Assembly: GCA_004563195.1 (NCBI GenBank)
Contig: SFTJ01000049.1
Span: forward strand, 1 to 24,799
DNA from: a bacterium
Lineage (GTDB): Bacteria; Bacteroidota; Bacteroidia; Bacteroidales; Muribaculaceae
Length of the DNA: 24,799 nt
Direction of reading: 5' to 3'
In this document: one piece after another, positions 1 through 6,873 of the stretch
Layout: each line of letters starts with the position of its first letter
Numbering within the stretch: the first letter of the stretch is position 1
Made by a program: the position numbers and the translations under genes
Notes under the pieces: model-generated
Databases searched by the model: none
Seen by the model: the letters and a program-made list of their open reading frames with translations, nothing else
What the model was told of the DNA's origin: nothing

Positions 1-3
1 AGC

Positions 4-100
4 AAAAGCAAAGTAACCAAAAAGGGCTGACTCCTGCAATAGGTGCCAGCCCTGATTTTTTTCTGCCCGGCTCAAAAAAGTTTTATCGGACAGCAATAAC
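4..100 (+). repeat. Terminal inverted repeat, left copy
   Basis: Bases 4-100 match the reverse complement of 24700-24795 almost throughout. The shared parts are the GCAAAGTAACC stretch, the hairpin GGGCTG...CAGCCC, a GGCTCAAAA block and TTTTATCGGACAGCAATAAC. The two copies differ by a few substitutions and one indel between the hairpin and the GGCTC block. Both copies sit at the very edge of the window, as expected when an assembly breaks at an interspersed repeat. No transposase is attached. It could be the end of an insertion sequence or a dispersed non-coding repeat; the sequence alone does not decide. Confidence 0.85.
19..61. terminator. Hairpin with flanking A and T tracts in the left repeat
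   Basis: GGGCTG (24-29) pairs with CAGCCC (47-52). An inner CCT/AGG pairing closes a GCAAT loop. An A tract lies just before it (19-23) and a T-rich tract just after it (55-61), so it could end transcription in either direction. Confidence 0.6.
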
Positions 101-102
101 AA

Positions 103-149
103 AAAATCGAAGGGAGATGCGCTTCAAAGGCACATCTCCCTTCGATTTT
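103..149 (-). terminator. Intrinsic terminator of the small membrane protein gene
   Basis: A perfect 17-bp stem joins 103-119 and 133-149 around a 13-base loop. Read on the minus strand it ends in a T-run (complement of the A's at 101-106). It lies 71 bp past the stop codon of the minus-strand gene at 220-474. Confidence 0.85.
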
Positions 150-219
150 GGTATTTTATCGTGAGAAGATTAGTCGGTGTTATATCGTGTGGAGGTATGT
201 ATGTAATGCTTGCGGGTTA

Positions 220-474
220 TTATTTGCGGCCAAAGTGACGTTTCAGTCGCTTAATGCCCTCAGTGCCGAGGATTATGCGGCCGGTGTACTGAAACACTTG
301 CCCGAGACCGAAAAACAGCGCCCAAAGCACTATTTGCGATTCGAGGTCGCCCGGCAAGGCAAATTGAGCGAATGAGAAGATGTAGCACGGAATGCAAAGC
401 GAGAACACCACAATGCCTGTGCGGAACGATAATTTGGAGAGCAATTGGCGTATTTTGCGAAATAGTTTGCGCAT
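220..474 (-). CDS. Small two-helix inner-membrane protein of unknown function
   Basis: An 84-residue protein with no function I can name. It has a basic amphipathic N-terminus (residues 1-18, rich in K and R), a hydrophobic helix at about 19-38 with the pattern CIPCYIFSFAQ, a short loop containing PGD, a second hydrophobic helix at about 47-63, and a basic tail ending KRLKRHFGRK. This predicts two membrane passes with both ends in the cytoplasm by the positive-inside rule. I have the impression that short proteins of this form are common in Bacteroidales, but cannot verify it here. An exact Bacteroidetes promoter lies about 60 bp upstream and a strong terminator downstream, which supports a real, monocistronic gene. 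Confidence 0.75.
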   Translation of the reverse strand: MRKLFRKIRQLLSKLSFRTGIVVFSLCIPCYIFSFAQFALPGDLESQIVLWALFFGLGQVFQYTGRIILGTEGIKRLKRHFGRK

Positions 475-532
475 AGATCTTAGTTTTAAGGTGAATAAAT
501 GGCTAAAGGTGCAATGTCCACTTAGCTAATGA

Positions 533-563
533 CAAATTTAGCGAAAAAATGTAAAATTGCAAA
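533..563 (-). promoter_or_regulatory. Bacteroidetes-type promoter of the small membrane protein gene
   Basis: On the minus strand, TTTG (560-563) is followed after exactly 19 bases by TAAATTTG (533-540). This matches the known Bacteroidetes -33/-7 consensus TTTG-N19-TAnnTTTG. Start of transcription is expected near 525, about 50 bases before the ATG at 474. Confidence 0.75.
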
Positions 564-644
564 CCTTTTGCCCGGGATATGATTTAATTAGTAGAAACAT
601 ATATGGTTGAGGCTTCACAGATTTTTTTGTGGCGGTTGGATTAT

Positions 645-765
645 CAGCCTCTGAGGCTGTGCGGCGGTATTTTATGCGGCTGCGCCGCGGTTGTTCGGCA
701 ACTTCGTTGCGGTTAATTAGGCGGCTGCGCCACGGTTAGGGGCATCACCTTGTGGTGATGCGGTT
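645..765. repeat. Array of short hairpins, most followed by CGGTT
   Basis: Five short palindromes lie in 120 bp: CAGCCT-ctg-AGGCTG (645-659), GCGGC-tgc-GCCGC (676-688), GCAAC-ttc-GTTGC (698-710), GCGGC-tgc-GCCAC (721-733, one mismatch) and GCATCACC-ttgt-GGTGATGC (742-761). The last four run directly into CGGTT at 688-692, 710-714, 733-737 and 761-765. The stem sequences differ but stay complementary, so the pairing rather than the sequence appears to be kept. This is a REP-like intergenic array; no coding sense is visible. It is set apart from the adjoining long palindrome at 799-1059. Confidence 0.7.
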
Positions 766-798
766 ATTTGCTGCGATTATAAGGTGCGGAAGGTATCC

Positions 799-1059
799 AA
801 CCAGAAAGGTTGAATGCCGAGGGCTTTAGCCCGAGTGCTCTTAGCCGGGGGTGGAGCGTCAGCGTAACCCCCGGAATACCGGTCATCAAAAGAAAAGCGT
901 CTGGAGGACGCGAATGTTGTCGCCTTGGAAGTCGATTTTCGCGTCTTTCAGACGCATAACGATGGGTGGCATGATACCGAGGGTTGCGCTTCGCTGCACC
1001 CCCGGCTAAGAGCCACTCGCTCTGCTCGGGCATTCGACCTTTCAGGTCGTGCTGCGGTT
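799..1059. repeat. Nested ~250-bp imperfect palindrome
   Basis: The left arm (from 799) and right arm (to about 1048) are imperfect reverse complements: the CTTAGCCGGGGGTG stretch on the left reappears inverted as CACCCCCGGCTAAG on the right. Smaller hairpins sit inside: GGGCT/AGCCC (821-832), CCGGGGGT/ACCCCCGG (845-874), GCGTC/GACGC (897-911), GCGTCT/AGACGC (941-955) and CGACCT/AGGTCG (1035-1049). The last is followed by CGGTT at 1055-1059, as in the neighbouring array. Apparent reading frames here (for example 764-1033 minus) are by-products of the repeat. Confidence 0.7.
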
Positions 1060-1113
1060 AAGTGGGTGATTATCAGCTTCTCCGTGGCTTGGGCGGTGAT
1101 GATATTAGATTAT

Positions 1114-1150
1114 AAAAAAACTAACCGAAACGGGTGGCGTTTCGGTTAGT
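1114..1150 (-). terminator. Intrinsic terminator of pyrH-frr
   Basis: A perfect 12-bp stem joins 1120-1131 and 1139-1150 with a 7-base loop. On the minus strand it is followed by seven T's. It lies 61 bp past the frr stop codon. Confidence 0.9.
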
Positions 1151-1211
1151 GTATTTGATGTGGTGATGCCGATGGGCGTGGGGCGTGTTTTTTTGCTCCC
1201 ACGTCGGGGCA

Positions 1212-1775
1212 TTACACGGTGAGAATTTCCTTTTCCTTAGCGGCGAGGAGTTCTTCGATTCGCTTCACATACTTGTCGTGAAGTTTCTGAACGCTTGCTT
1301 CGGCGTCTTTTTCTACGTCTTCGGGCATGCCGTCGGCCTTGATAGCCTTTTTGAGACCTTCGATAGCATCGCGGCGAGCGTTACGAACCGATATTTTGGC
1401 GTTTTCGGCCTCGCCTTTCGACTGTTTAACGAGTTGTTTGCGTCGTTCCTCGGTGAGAGGAGGTATGCAAAGGCGTATCACTTCGCCATTGTTTTCGGGA
1501 GTGATACCCACAGGCGAGTCGATGATAGCCTTTTCGATAACACGGAACATCGATTTTTCCCAAGGAGTGATGGCGATGGTGCGAGCGTCGGGCACAGAGA
1601 TGTTAGCCACGTTGCTGATAGGGCAGAGCGAGCCATAGTAGTCAACGCGCACGCCGTCGAGAATCTTAGGATTTGCCTTACCGGCGCGAATATGTGCAAG
1701 TGCTTCGTCGAGGAAGTCGATGGCGAGTTGCATGCTTTCCTCTGCTTCGTTCAAATAATGTTTTGGATCGTTCAT
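1212..1775 (-). CDS. frr: Ribosome recycling factor
   Basis: 187 residues, the usual length of the family. The factor acts with EF-G to split the post-termination ribosome in the cytoplasm. Family signatures are visible: the HIRAGKANPKILDGVRVDYYG segment near residues 28-48, SVPDARTIAITPWEKS near 60-75, the PENNGEVIRLCIPPLTEERRKQL segment near 93-115, and a long charged C-terminal helix (KYVKRIEELLAAKEKEI) completing the three-helix bundle. It follows pyrH by 32 bp on the same strand with no terminator between, so the two are likely co-transcribed from the pyrH promoter and end at the hairpin at 1114-1150. Nothing is unusual in it. Confidence 0.97.
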   Translation of the reverse strand: MNDPKHYLNEAEESMQLAIDFLDEALAHIRAGKANPKILDGVRVDYYGSLCPISNVANISVPDARTIAITPWEKSMFRVIEKAIIDSPVGITPENNGEVIRLCIPPLTEERRKQLVKQSKGEAENAKISVRNARRDAIEGLKKAIKADGMPEDVEKDAEASVQKLHDKYVKRIEELLAAKEKEILTV

Positions 1776-1807
1776 AGGGGTATATTTAGTTTCTTTGTTT
1801 TTTTTGA

Positions 1808-2527
1808 TTATTTCGCTTCGTAAACAAGAGTGCCTATTGGTTCGCCGTCGAGCACCTTTTTCAAGTTGCCCTTGGTATCCATGTCAAACACGATGATAGG
1901 CAGGTTGTTGAGCTTGCAGAGAGTGGTGGCGGTGAGGTCCATCACTTTAAGACCGCGGTTGTAGATTTCGTCGTAAGTAATTTCGCTGAACTTGGTGGCG
2001 GTGGGGTCTTTTTCGGGGTCGGCGGTGTAGATGCCATCCACGCGAGTGCCTTTAAGCATCACATCGGCTTCCACCTCAATACCACGGAGTGCCGAACCGG
2101 TGTCGGTGGTAAAGAACGGGTTTCCGGTGCCGCCTGCCAAGATTGCAACCTTGCCTGCATTCATGGCTTCGATGGCTTTCCACTTGCTGTAGTGTTCACC
2201 GATAGGGAACATATTGATGGCGGTGAACACTTGAGCCGGCTGACCATGTGATTCGAGAGAGCTGCTGAGCGCGAGCGAATTGATTACTGTGGCGAGCATG
2301 CCCATCTGGTCGCCTTTCACGCGGTCAACGCCCTTGGCAGCGCCTGCCAAGCCACGGAATATGTTGCCGCCGCCTATCACAATAGCCACTTGAGTGCCAC
2401 TTGCTACCACTTCTTTTATTTGTTCGGCATAGTCGGCCACGCGTTGAGCGTCGATGCCGTAGCCTTGCTCGCCCATCAGCGATTCGCCGCTGAGTTTGAG
2501 AAGTATTCGTTTATATTGCTGTCGCAT
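1808..2527 (-). CDS. pyrH: UMP kinase
   Basis: 239 residues, normal for bacterial UMP kinase of the amino-acid-kinase fold, which converts UMP to UDP in pyrimidine nucleotide synthesis. The phosphate-binding lysine and loop KLSGESL are at residues 11-17, the glycine-rich GGGNIFRG at 52-59, and the conserved GTGNPFFTTDT segment and the KGTRVDGIYTADP segment follow in the C-terminal half. It heads a two-gene unit with frr. In many bacteria the upstream partners are rpsB and tsf; here they are absent and the upstream neighbour is an M16 peptidase with its own terminator. An exact Bacteroidetes promoter lies about 80-110 bp before the start. Confidence 0.97.
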   Translation of the reverse strand: MRQQYKRILLKLSGESLMGEQGYGIDAQRVADYAEQIKEVVASGTQVAIVIGGGNIFRGLAGAAKGVDRVKGDQMGMLATVINSLALSSSLESHGQPAQVFTAINMFPIGEHYSKWKAIEAMNAGKVAILAGGTGNPFFTTDTGSALRGIEVEADVMLKGTRVDGIYTADPEKDPTATKFSEITYDEIYNRGLKVMDLTATTLCKLNNLPIIVFDMDTKGNLKKVLDGEPIGTLVYEAK

Positions 2528-2608
2528 ATCTATATCTGTTATTTGTTTTTGTTATTGATTGGGGTTTTTTCTCAAATATGGTATTAATGTAGAAATGTGA
2601 TTAATGTA

Positions 2609-2639
2609 CAAAAATAATATTTCTGCGTGGAAAAGCAAA
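2609..2639 (-). promoter_or_regulatory. Bacteroidetes-type promoter of pyrH-frr
   Basis: Minus-strand TTTG (2636-2639), a 19-base spacer, then TATTTTTG (2609-2616): a full match to TTTG-N19-TAnnTTTG. The predicted leader is about 75 bases. Confidence 0.75.
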
Positions 2640-2651
2640 CACTCGGGCGAT

Positions 2652-2683
2652 AAAAAACGCCGCCTCTGCAAGGGTAAAGGCGT
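2652..2683 (-). terminator. Likely terminator after the M16 peptidase gene
   Basis: ACGCC (2657-2661) pairs with GGCGT (2679-2683). On the minus strand the stem runs straight into a T tract (complement of A's at 2652-2657). The stem is short, so it is weaker than the other terminators here. It separates the neu/peptidase group from pyrH. Confidence 0.55.
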
Positions 2684-2720
2684 AAAAAAGTGGAAAAAGC
2701 CGTTTTTTGAGCAAAAAAGT

Positions 2721-3947
2721 TCACTGCATGGTTAGCACCGAGCAGCGCTCGGGGGCTATTAGTGCGGCGGCATCGAGCAAGTGCTGAGGCGTGAGGGCAT
2801 CGATATGTTCGATGGTTTCCTTCGATGGTACCACATATCCGCGATATAGCATGCTTTTGGCAGCGCTGAGAGCTATGGCTTCGCTGCTGTCGCTTGCCAC
2901 GAGGAGTTGGCCTTTGTATTGCTTTTTAGCTGCGTCGAGTTGTCGCTGACTGATGGGCGAAGAAGCCAGTTGTGTGAGAGTTCGCTCTATAATGCGCAGG
3001 CTCGGCTCCACATGGTGGGCATCGCAACCGAAATAGATTTGCAGCATACCGCAATCGGTGAGCAGCGACATATTCGACTCCACGGTGTAGACCATGCCGC
3101 GGCGTTCGCGCATTTGCACATTGAGCAGAGAGTTCATGCCCGGACCGCCGAGAATGTTGTTGAGCAGCGCCATAGCATATCGGCGCTCATCGTCGAGGCC
3201 AAACAGGCGGGCACCCATAAGGGTGTGGCTCTGATGCGAATCGATGGCGATGACTTTGCGAAAAGGCTCCACAACGGGCGGCACTATGCGCTCGGTGCGG
3301 CGAGTGGGGTGCGTCATGGCGCCGAAATGCCGTTCGGCGAGACGCATTACGGCATCGAATGGGTGGTTGCCGTATACGAAAAACACCATATTGAGTGGCA
3401 CATACAGATTATCGAGATAGGCACGGCAGTGAGCCGAAGTGATGCGTCGCAGATGCTCCTCGGTGCCCAGGATGTTGTGCCCTAATTGGCTGCCGGCGAA
3501 GAACAGGTCCTCGAAATCGTCGTAGATGGCTTCGCTCGGAGTGTCGCGATAGCTGTCGGCTTCGTCCATCACCACCTCGCGTTCGCGCTCCAGTTCGGCT
3601 TCGGGAAACACCGAGTTGATAACCAAGTCGGCAATCAGTTCGGTGGCACGGTTGAGGTGTTCGCCGGGGAATATTGAGTAGAGCATGGTCCCCTCCTTGG
3701 TGGTGTAGGCATTGAGTTCACCGCCCACGGTCTCCATGCGGTTGATAATGTGCCACGAGCGGCGATGAGTGGTGCCTTTGAAAATGGTGTGTTCCACGAA
3801 GTGAGCCAACCCCCATTTGTCGGGGTCTTCATCGCGGCTGCCGGCATTGATGGCGAGTCCGCAGTAGGTTACGGCACCCTTGCCGGGCACGTGCACCACG
3901 CGCAATCCGTTGGAGAGAGTGCCGGTGAATACGGTTTCTTGCGACAT
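2721..3947 (-). CDS. M16 family zinc peptidase (insulinase/processing-peptidase type)
   Basis: 408 residues, the size of a single-chain M16B peptidase (two homologous half-domains). The inverted zinc motif H49-F-V-E52-H53 is intact, and the third ligand fits E129, 76 residues after H53, in the conserved REREVVMDEADSYRD segment. The GGELNAYTTKEGTMLYS segment (76-91) is also typical. The second half carries the HQSHTLMGARL and NNILGGPGMNSLL segments of the non-catalytic domain. No signal peptide is visible, so it is probably cytoplasmic and degrades short peptides; the substrate is unknown. It lies 41 bp after neuA on the same strand and is probably transcribed with it, but no functional tie to sialic-acid chemistry is evident. 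Confidence 0.93.
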   Translation of the reverse strand: MSQETVFTGTLSNGLRVVHVPGKGAVTYCGLAINAGSRDEDPDKWGLAHFVEHTIFKGTTHRRSWHIINRMETVGGELNAYTTKEGTMLYSIFPGEHLNRATELIADLVINSVFPEAELEREREVVMDEADSYRDTPSEAIYDDFEDLFFAGSQLGHNILGTEEHLRRITSAHCRAYLDNLYVPLNMVFFVYGNHPFDAVMRLAERHFGAMTHPTRRTERIVPPVVEPFRKVIAIDSHQSHTLMGARLFGLDDERRYAMALLNNILGGPGMNSLLNVQMRERRGMVYTVESNMSLLTDCGMLQIYFGCDAHHVEPSLRIIERTLTQLASSPISQRQLDAAKKQYKGQLLVASDSSEAIALSAAKSMLYRGYVVPSKETIEHIDALTPQHLLDAAALIAPERCSVLTMQ

Positions 3948-3988
3948 ATAGCTAATTCTTAGAGAATTGTTGAGGTAAATAAAGCGGG

Positions 3989-4678
3989 TTATTTATGAGA
4001 TTGAGCCATAACGGCTTCAGCCACCATCCAGTCGATGGGCGTGTCGAGGTCGAGCGAACTTTCGCGGCTCATTTCCACCATTTTGCGGCGAGAGAATTGG
4101 CTCAGCGGCATACGACGCAGACTGTCGATGTTGATTACATACACAGCGCCGTTGTATTCCCACACCTTGGGAGCGTCCTGGCGGCGCACATATTTGCCAT
4201 CGCCTTTTGAGATGTGCAGAAATCCCTGTTCGTCGGTCTCGTAGGAGTTATAGTAAGGATTGGTGGCAGCTTCTACCACAGTCACCACCATATCGATATC
4301 GGGCGAGTAGGCATCGAGTGCTCGTTGCACATCGGCAGCGGTTCGGAATGGCGAAGTGGGCTGTAGTAGCACCAGTGTGTCGTAGTGAATGCCACGTTCG
4401 GCATAGAATTGCACGGCATGGAGCAGCACCTCGTAGGTGCCGCTTTTGTCGGTGGCGAGATAGTCGGGGCGCAAAAAAGGCACTTCGAGCCCCATGGCTT
4501 GCACCACATCGGCAATCTGCTGCGAGTCGGTGCTCACGCAGATGTCGCAGTCGTCGGCGAGAGCGCGAGCCACCTCCACCGAGTAGGCTATAAGCGGTTT
4601 TCCGCCCAGCGGTTTGATGTTTTTGCCTGGAATACCCTTGCTGCCACCGCGGGCAGGAATAACATATAGAGTTTTCAT
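3989..4678 (-). CDS. neuA: Acylneuraminate cytidylyltransferase (CMP-sialic or related nonulosonic acid synthetase)
   Basis: 229 residues, the normal length of the single-domain enzyme that joins CTP to a nonulosonic acid to give the CMP-sugar used for surface glycans. The nucleotide-binding signature IPARGGSKGIPGKNIKPLGG starts at residue 7, followed by SVEVARAL, VSTDSQQIADV near 48-58, LLQPTSPFR near 104-112, and the WEYNGAVYVIN segment. The C-terminal part keeps the SLDLDTPIDW metal-binding motif. The ATG overlaps the restored stop of neuC as ATGA, which indicates translational coupling in the ancestral operon. The exact sugar (Neu5Ac, legionaminic or pseudaminic acid) cannot be told from sequence; NeuC next door favours Neu5Ac or legionaminic type. 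No neuB (synthase) is in the window. Confidence 0.92.
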   Translation of the reverse strand: MKTLYVIPARGGSKGIPGKNIKPLGGKPLIAYSVEVARALADDCDICVSTDSQQIADVVQAMGLEVPFLRPDYLATDKSGTYEVLLHAVQFYAERGIHYDTLVLLQPTSPFRTAADVQRALDAYSPDIDMVVTVVEAATNPYYNSYETDEQGFLHISKGDGKYVRRQDAPKVWEYNGAVYVINIDSLRRMPLSQFSRRKMVEMSRESSLDLDTPIDWMVAEAVMAQSHK

Positions 4679-4836
4679 TGCAAGTCGTAAAATGGTTTGA
4701 TGATAATATCGTTAAGAGGAGTGTTGCACACCACATCGACAATTTTTTGCAGCGTGTCGGGCTGCTCGTAAGGGTTTTTCACCTTGCGGCAGCGCAAGCG
4801 AGTGTCGGGGTTGAGCACATGGCACAAGCCGCGGAG
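4675..4836 (-). pseudogene. neuC: Out-of-frame C-terminal remnant of neuC
   Basis: Read in this frame the DNA gives 53 residues with the typical NeuC ending: RKVKNPYEQPDTLQKIVDVV, then CNTPLNDIIIKPFYDLQ and TGA. The stop overlaps the neuA ATG as ATGA, the arrangement expected of an intact operon. Upstream in this frame a TAG at 4837-4839 blocks read-through. It therefore marks the original end of neuC rather than a gene of its own. Confidence 0.8.
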
Positions 4837-5794
4837 CTAATCGGCCTTCCTGACGAATGCCTATGTTGAGTGTGGGAATACCCATCGACGGCACCTCTAC
4901 GATACCGCTCGAAGAGTTGCCTATAACGGCAGCCACGCAGTGCAGAGCCGAGAGATATCGACGCATGCCCAGCGAGGGGAACACCGCCACGCGATTGGGG
5001 TGCGCATCGGCATAGGCGTTGATGAGTTCGATGATAATGGCGCCGTTGGTGTCGTTGTTGGGATATGTGAAAATCACCTTATTTTCGGGGTGACGGTCGA
5101 GAGCAGCGAGCAGGTTCTCAAACTGAATGCGCGGCTCGATGGTTTCGAGTGTGGCAGGGTGGAAAGTGCACAGCAGAGTGTTCTGCGGTATCGAAGTGCC
5201 CAATTCCGCCTCGAGTTGCTCGCGAGAGGGGTATTGCAGATGGTGTATGTTGTACACGCCCATAGCTCCCACATTATGCACATTGGCGGGGTTCTCGCCC
5301 AGCTGAATCACGCGGCGGCGATATTCTTCGGTTTCGGTGAGGTGAATGTGGCTCATCTTGGTGATGCTGTGGCGGATGCTTTCGTCGTAAGCACCGCGGC
5401 TCACGGCACCGCCGGCGATGTGAGCGATGGGAATGCGCAAAATCAGAGCAGTGCTTGCCACGGCAAGCATTTCGTAACGGTCGCCGAGAATGAGCAGCAA
5501 GTCGGGCTGCAGGTCGCTCAGAGTGCGCGCCATACCGTCCATGCATTGGCTCATAGCCACCACGGTGTCGACCGCTGAGTCGGTGTTGACCGCCATAGGC
5601 ACCATGCGGTCGATGTGCAAGCCGTCGCGCTCAATTTCGTGCCAAGTGCTTCCAAACTTCTCGCTGAGGTGCATATTGGTAGCCACTATCTGCAGAGTGA
5701 CGTCGGGGCGCTCGTTGAGAGCCTTTGCTACGGCGCTGAGTATGCCCCAATCGGCTCGTGTGCCGGTAACGATGCAAATTTTTCGATGGTTCAT
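4712..5794 (-). CDS. neuC: UDP-N-acetylglucosamine 2-epimerase (hydrolysing), C-terminus frameshifted
   Basis: The hydrolysing epimerase turns a UDP-HexNAc into ManNAc (or a derivative) plus UDP, the first step of nonulosonic acid synthesis. The frame encodes 360 residues. Normal family features run to about residue 319: TGTRADWG (10-17), GDRYE (104-108), HIAGG (125-129), FHPAT (211-215) and GNSSSGIVE (292-300), then GIPTLNIGIRQEGRL. After that the sequence turns into arginine- and proline-rich residues that do not resemble the family. The expected ending, with VKNPYEQPDTLQKIVDVV, lies in a different frame at 4675-4836. The linker between the two also looks some 15 residues short, so a small deletion plus frame change is likely. 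The gene may be inactive, or the change may be an assembly or sequencing error. Transcription probably starts at the promoter near 5818. Confidence 0.85.
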   Translation of the reverse strand: MNHRKICIVTGTRADWGILSAVAKALNERPDVTLQIVATNMHLSEKFGSTWHEIERDGLHIDRMVPMAVNTDSAVDTVVAMSQCMDGMARTLSDLQPDLLLILGDRYEMLAVASTALILRIPIAHIAGGAVSRGAYDESIRHSITKMSHIHLTETEEYRRRVIQLGENPANVHNVGAMGVYNIHHLQYPSREQLEAELGTSIPQNTLLCTFHPATLETIEPRIQFENLLAALDRHPENKVIFTYPNNDTNGAIIIELINAYADAHPNRVAVFPSLGMRRYLSALHCVAAVIGNSSSGIVEVPSMGIPTLNIGIRQEGRLAPRLVPCAQPRHSLALPQGEKPLRAARHAAKNCRCGVQHSS

Positions 5795-5817
5795 CTGTTG
5801 AAATTATTGCTACGATG

Positions 5818-5825
5818 CAAAATTA
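5818..5825 (-). promoter_or_regulatory. -7 element upstream of neuC
   Basis: Minus-strand TAATTTTG matches TAnnTTTG, 23 bases before the neuC ATG. No TTTG is found at the right distance for a -33 element, so support is partial. Confidence 0.4.
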
Positions 5826-6012
5826 ATAAAGAAAAGGGAAAGAAAAAACTCTCCGTGGGGCAGACATCAAAAAATGCAGCATCAGGGCGAGAAACGAATT
5901 ATAAATAATGAGGTATTGAGAGAGGAGGTTTTGCTAAATAATCGGCACTAAAAAGGGAAATATGAACAAAAAAAATACGTAGCAGTAATGCGAAGGATTA
6001 AGAAAAATATAT

Positions 6013-6020
6013 TAGATTTG
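6013..6020 (+). promoter_or_regulatory. -7 element upstream of lplA
   Basis: TAGATTTG matches TAnnTTTG 20 bases before the lplA ATG. No clear TTTG lies 19-20 bases further up. It would drive lplA and perhaps the glycine cleavage genes downstream. Confidence 0.4.
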
Positions 6021-6040
6021 CAAAGATAATGTAAGCAAAA

Positions 6041-6754
6041 ATGAAATACATAAATCTACCCGATGAAACTCAACACCGCCTCTGCTTCTATTTAGCGATG
6101 GAAGAGTATGTGGCACAACGCTTTGTCGACGACGACGACTGCTTCTTTATGTGGCAAGTGGAGCCGACAGTGATTTTCGGGCGCCATCAAGTGATTGAGA
6201 ATGAGGTGAATATCGATTATTGTAAAGAGAATGGCATACAGTTCTATCGCCGCAAGAGCGGAGGAGGATGCGTGTATGCCGACCGCAATAATGTGATGCT
6301 GTCGTATGTTACTCGTGATGATAATGTGGAGAAAACCTTTGCTCGCTATATGGCACTCGTGGCCGATGCTTTAAGCAATATTTTGCACATCGACACGGTG
6401 AAGACACAGAACAACGACTTGCTTATAGGCGAATCGAAGGTGAGCGGCAATGCCATCTATCACATCCCCGGTAAGATAATAGCCCACGGCACCTTGCTCT
6501 ACGACACGGTGATGAAAAATATGATTTCGGCTATCACACCGAGCGGCGAAAAGTTGCAAAAACACGGTGTGGAAAGTGTGCGCCAGCGCATCACGTTGCT
6601 AAAGGACCACACCGACATGCCTCTCGAGGAGATAAAGAGCAATCTTCGTAACTATGTGTGCCACAGTACAGTTACGCTCACCGAGGCCGATGTGAAAGCC
6701 ATAAAAGAGATAGAAAAAGAGTATCTCCGTCCGGAATTTATCTTTGGCAAGTAG
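6041..6754 (+). CDS. lplA: Lipoate-protein ligase, short catalytic form
   Basis: Activates lipoate with ATP and transfers it to a lysine on carrier proteins. 237 residues cover the catalytic biotin/lipoate ligase fold. Visible are RRKSGGGCVYAD (70-81), the nucleotide- and lipoyl-binding loop, then GESKVSGNA (130-138) with K133 as the lipoyl-AMP-binding lysine, and IIAHGTLLYD (146-155). The C-terminal accessory domain of E. coli-type LplA (about 330 residues) is missing, as in other short ligases. It lies 119 bp before gcvT on the same strand and ahead of gcvH, so its likely partner is GcvH of the same cluster. That pairing is inferred from position. It could also serve 2-oxoacid dehydrogenases elsewhere. 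Confidence 0.92.
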   Translation: MKYINLPDETQHRLCFYLAMEEYVAQRFVDDDDCFFMWQVEPTVIFGRHQVIENEVNIDYCKENGIQFYRRKSGGGCVYADRNNVMLSYVTRDDNVEKTFARYMALVADALSNILHIDTVKTQNNDLLIGESKVSGNAIYHIPGKIIAHGTLLYDTVMKNMISAITPSGEKLQKHGVESVRQRITLLKDHTDMPLEEIKSNLRNYVCHSTVTLTEADVKAIKEIEKEYLRPEFIFGK

Positions 6755-6873
6755 CGGCTAATGCAGCCGAGGCTTGAGAGTCGGAATAACTACGAAAAAA
6801 TTTATTTCATAATCAAAATAAGCACAATAACTGAAGTAAAAACAATAAAAAACTAAACCGTAAAAAAAGAACC

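Noticed and set aside
645..1059. CRISPR array
   Set aside because: Repeats are not direct repeats of constant length with unique spacers; they are different hairpins with a short shared tail.
764..1149. Two overlapping reading frames (89 aa minus, 74 aa plus)
   Set aside because: They lie entirely in the palindromic repeat, overlap each other on opposite strands and have a composition that follows the repeat.
6755..6873. Glycine riboswitch before gcvT
   Set aside because: Only 119 A-rich bases with one small GGCT/AGCC stem; no tandem aptamer-like structure or conserved core is visible.
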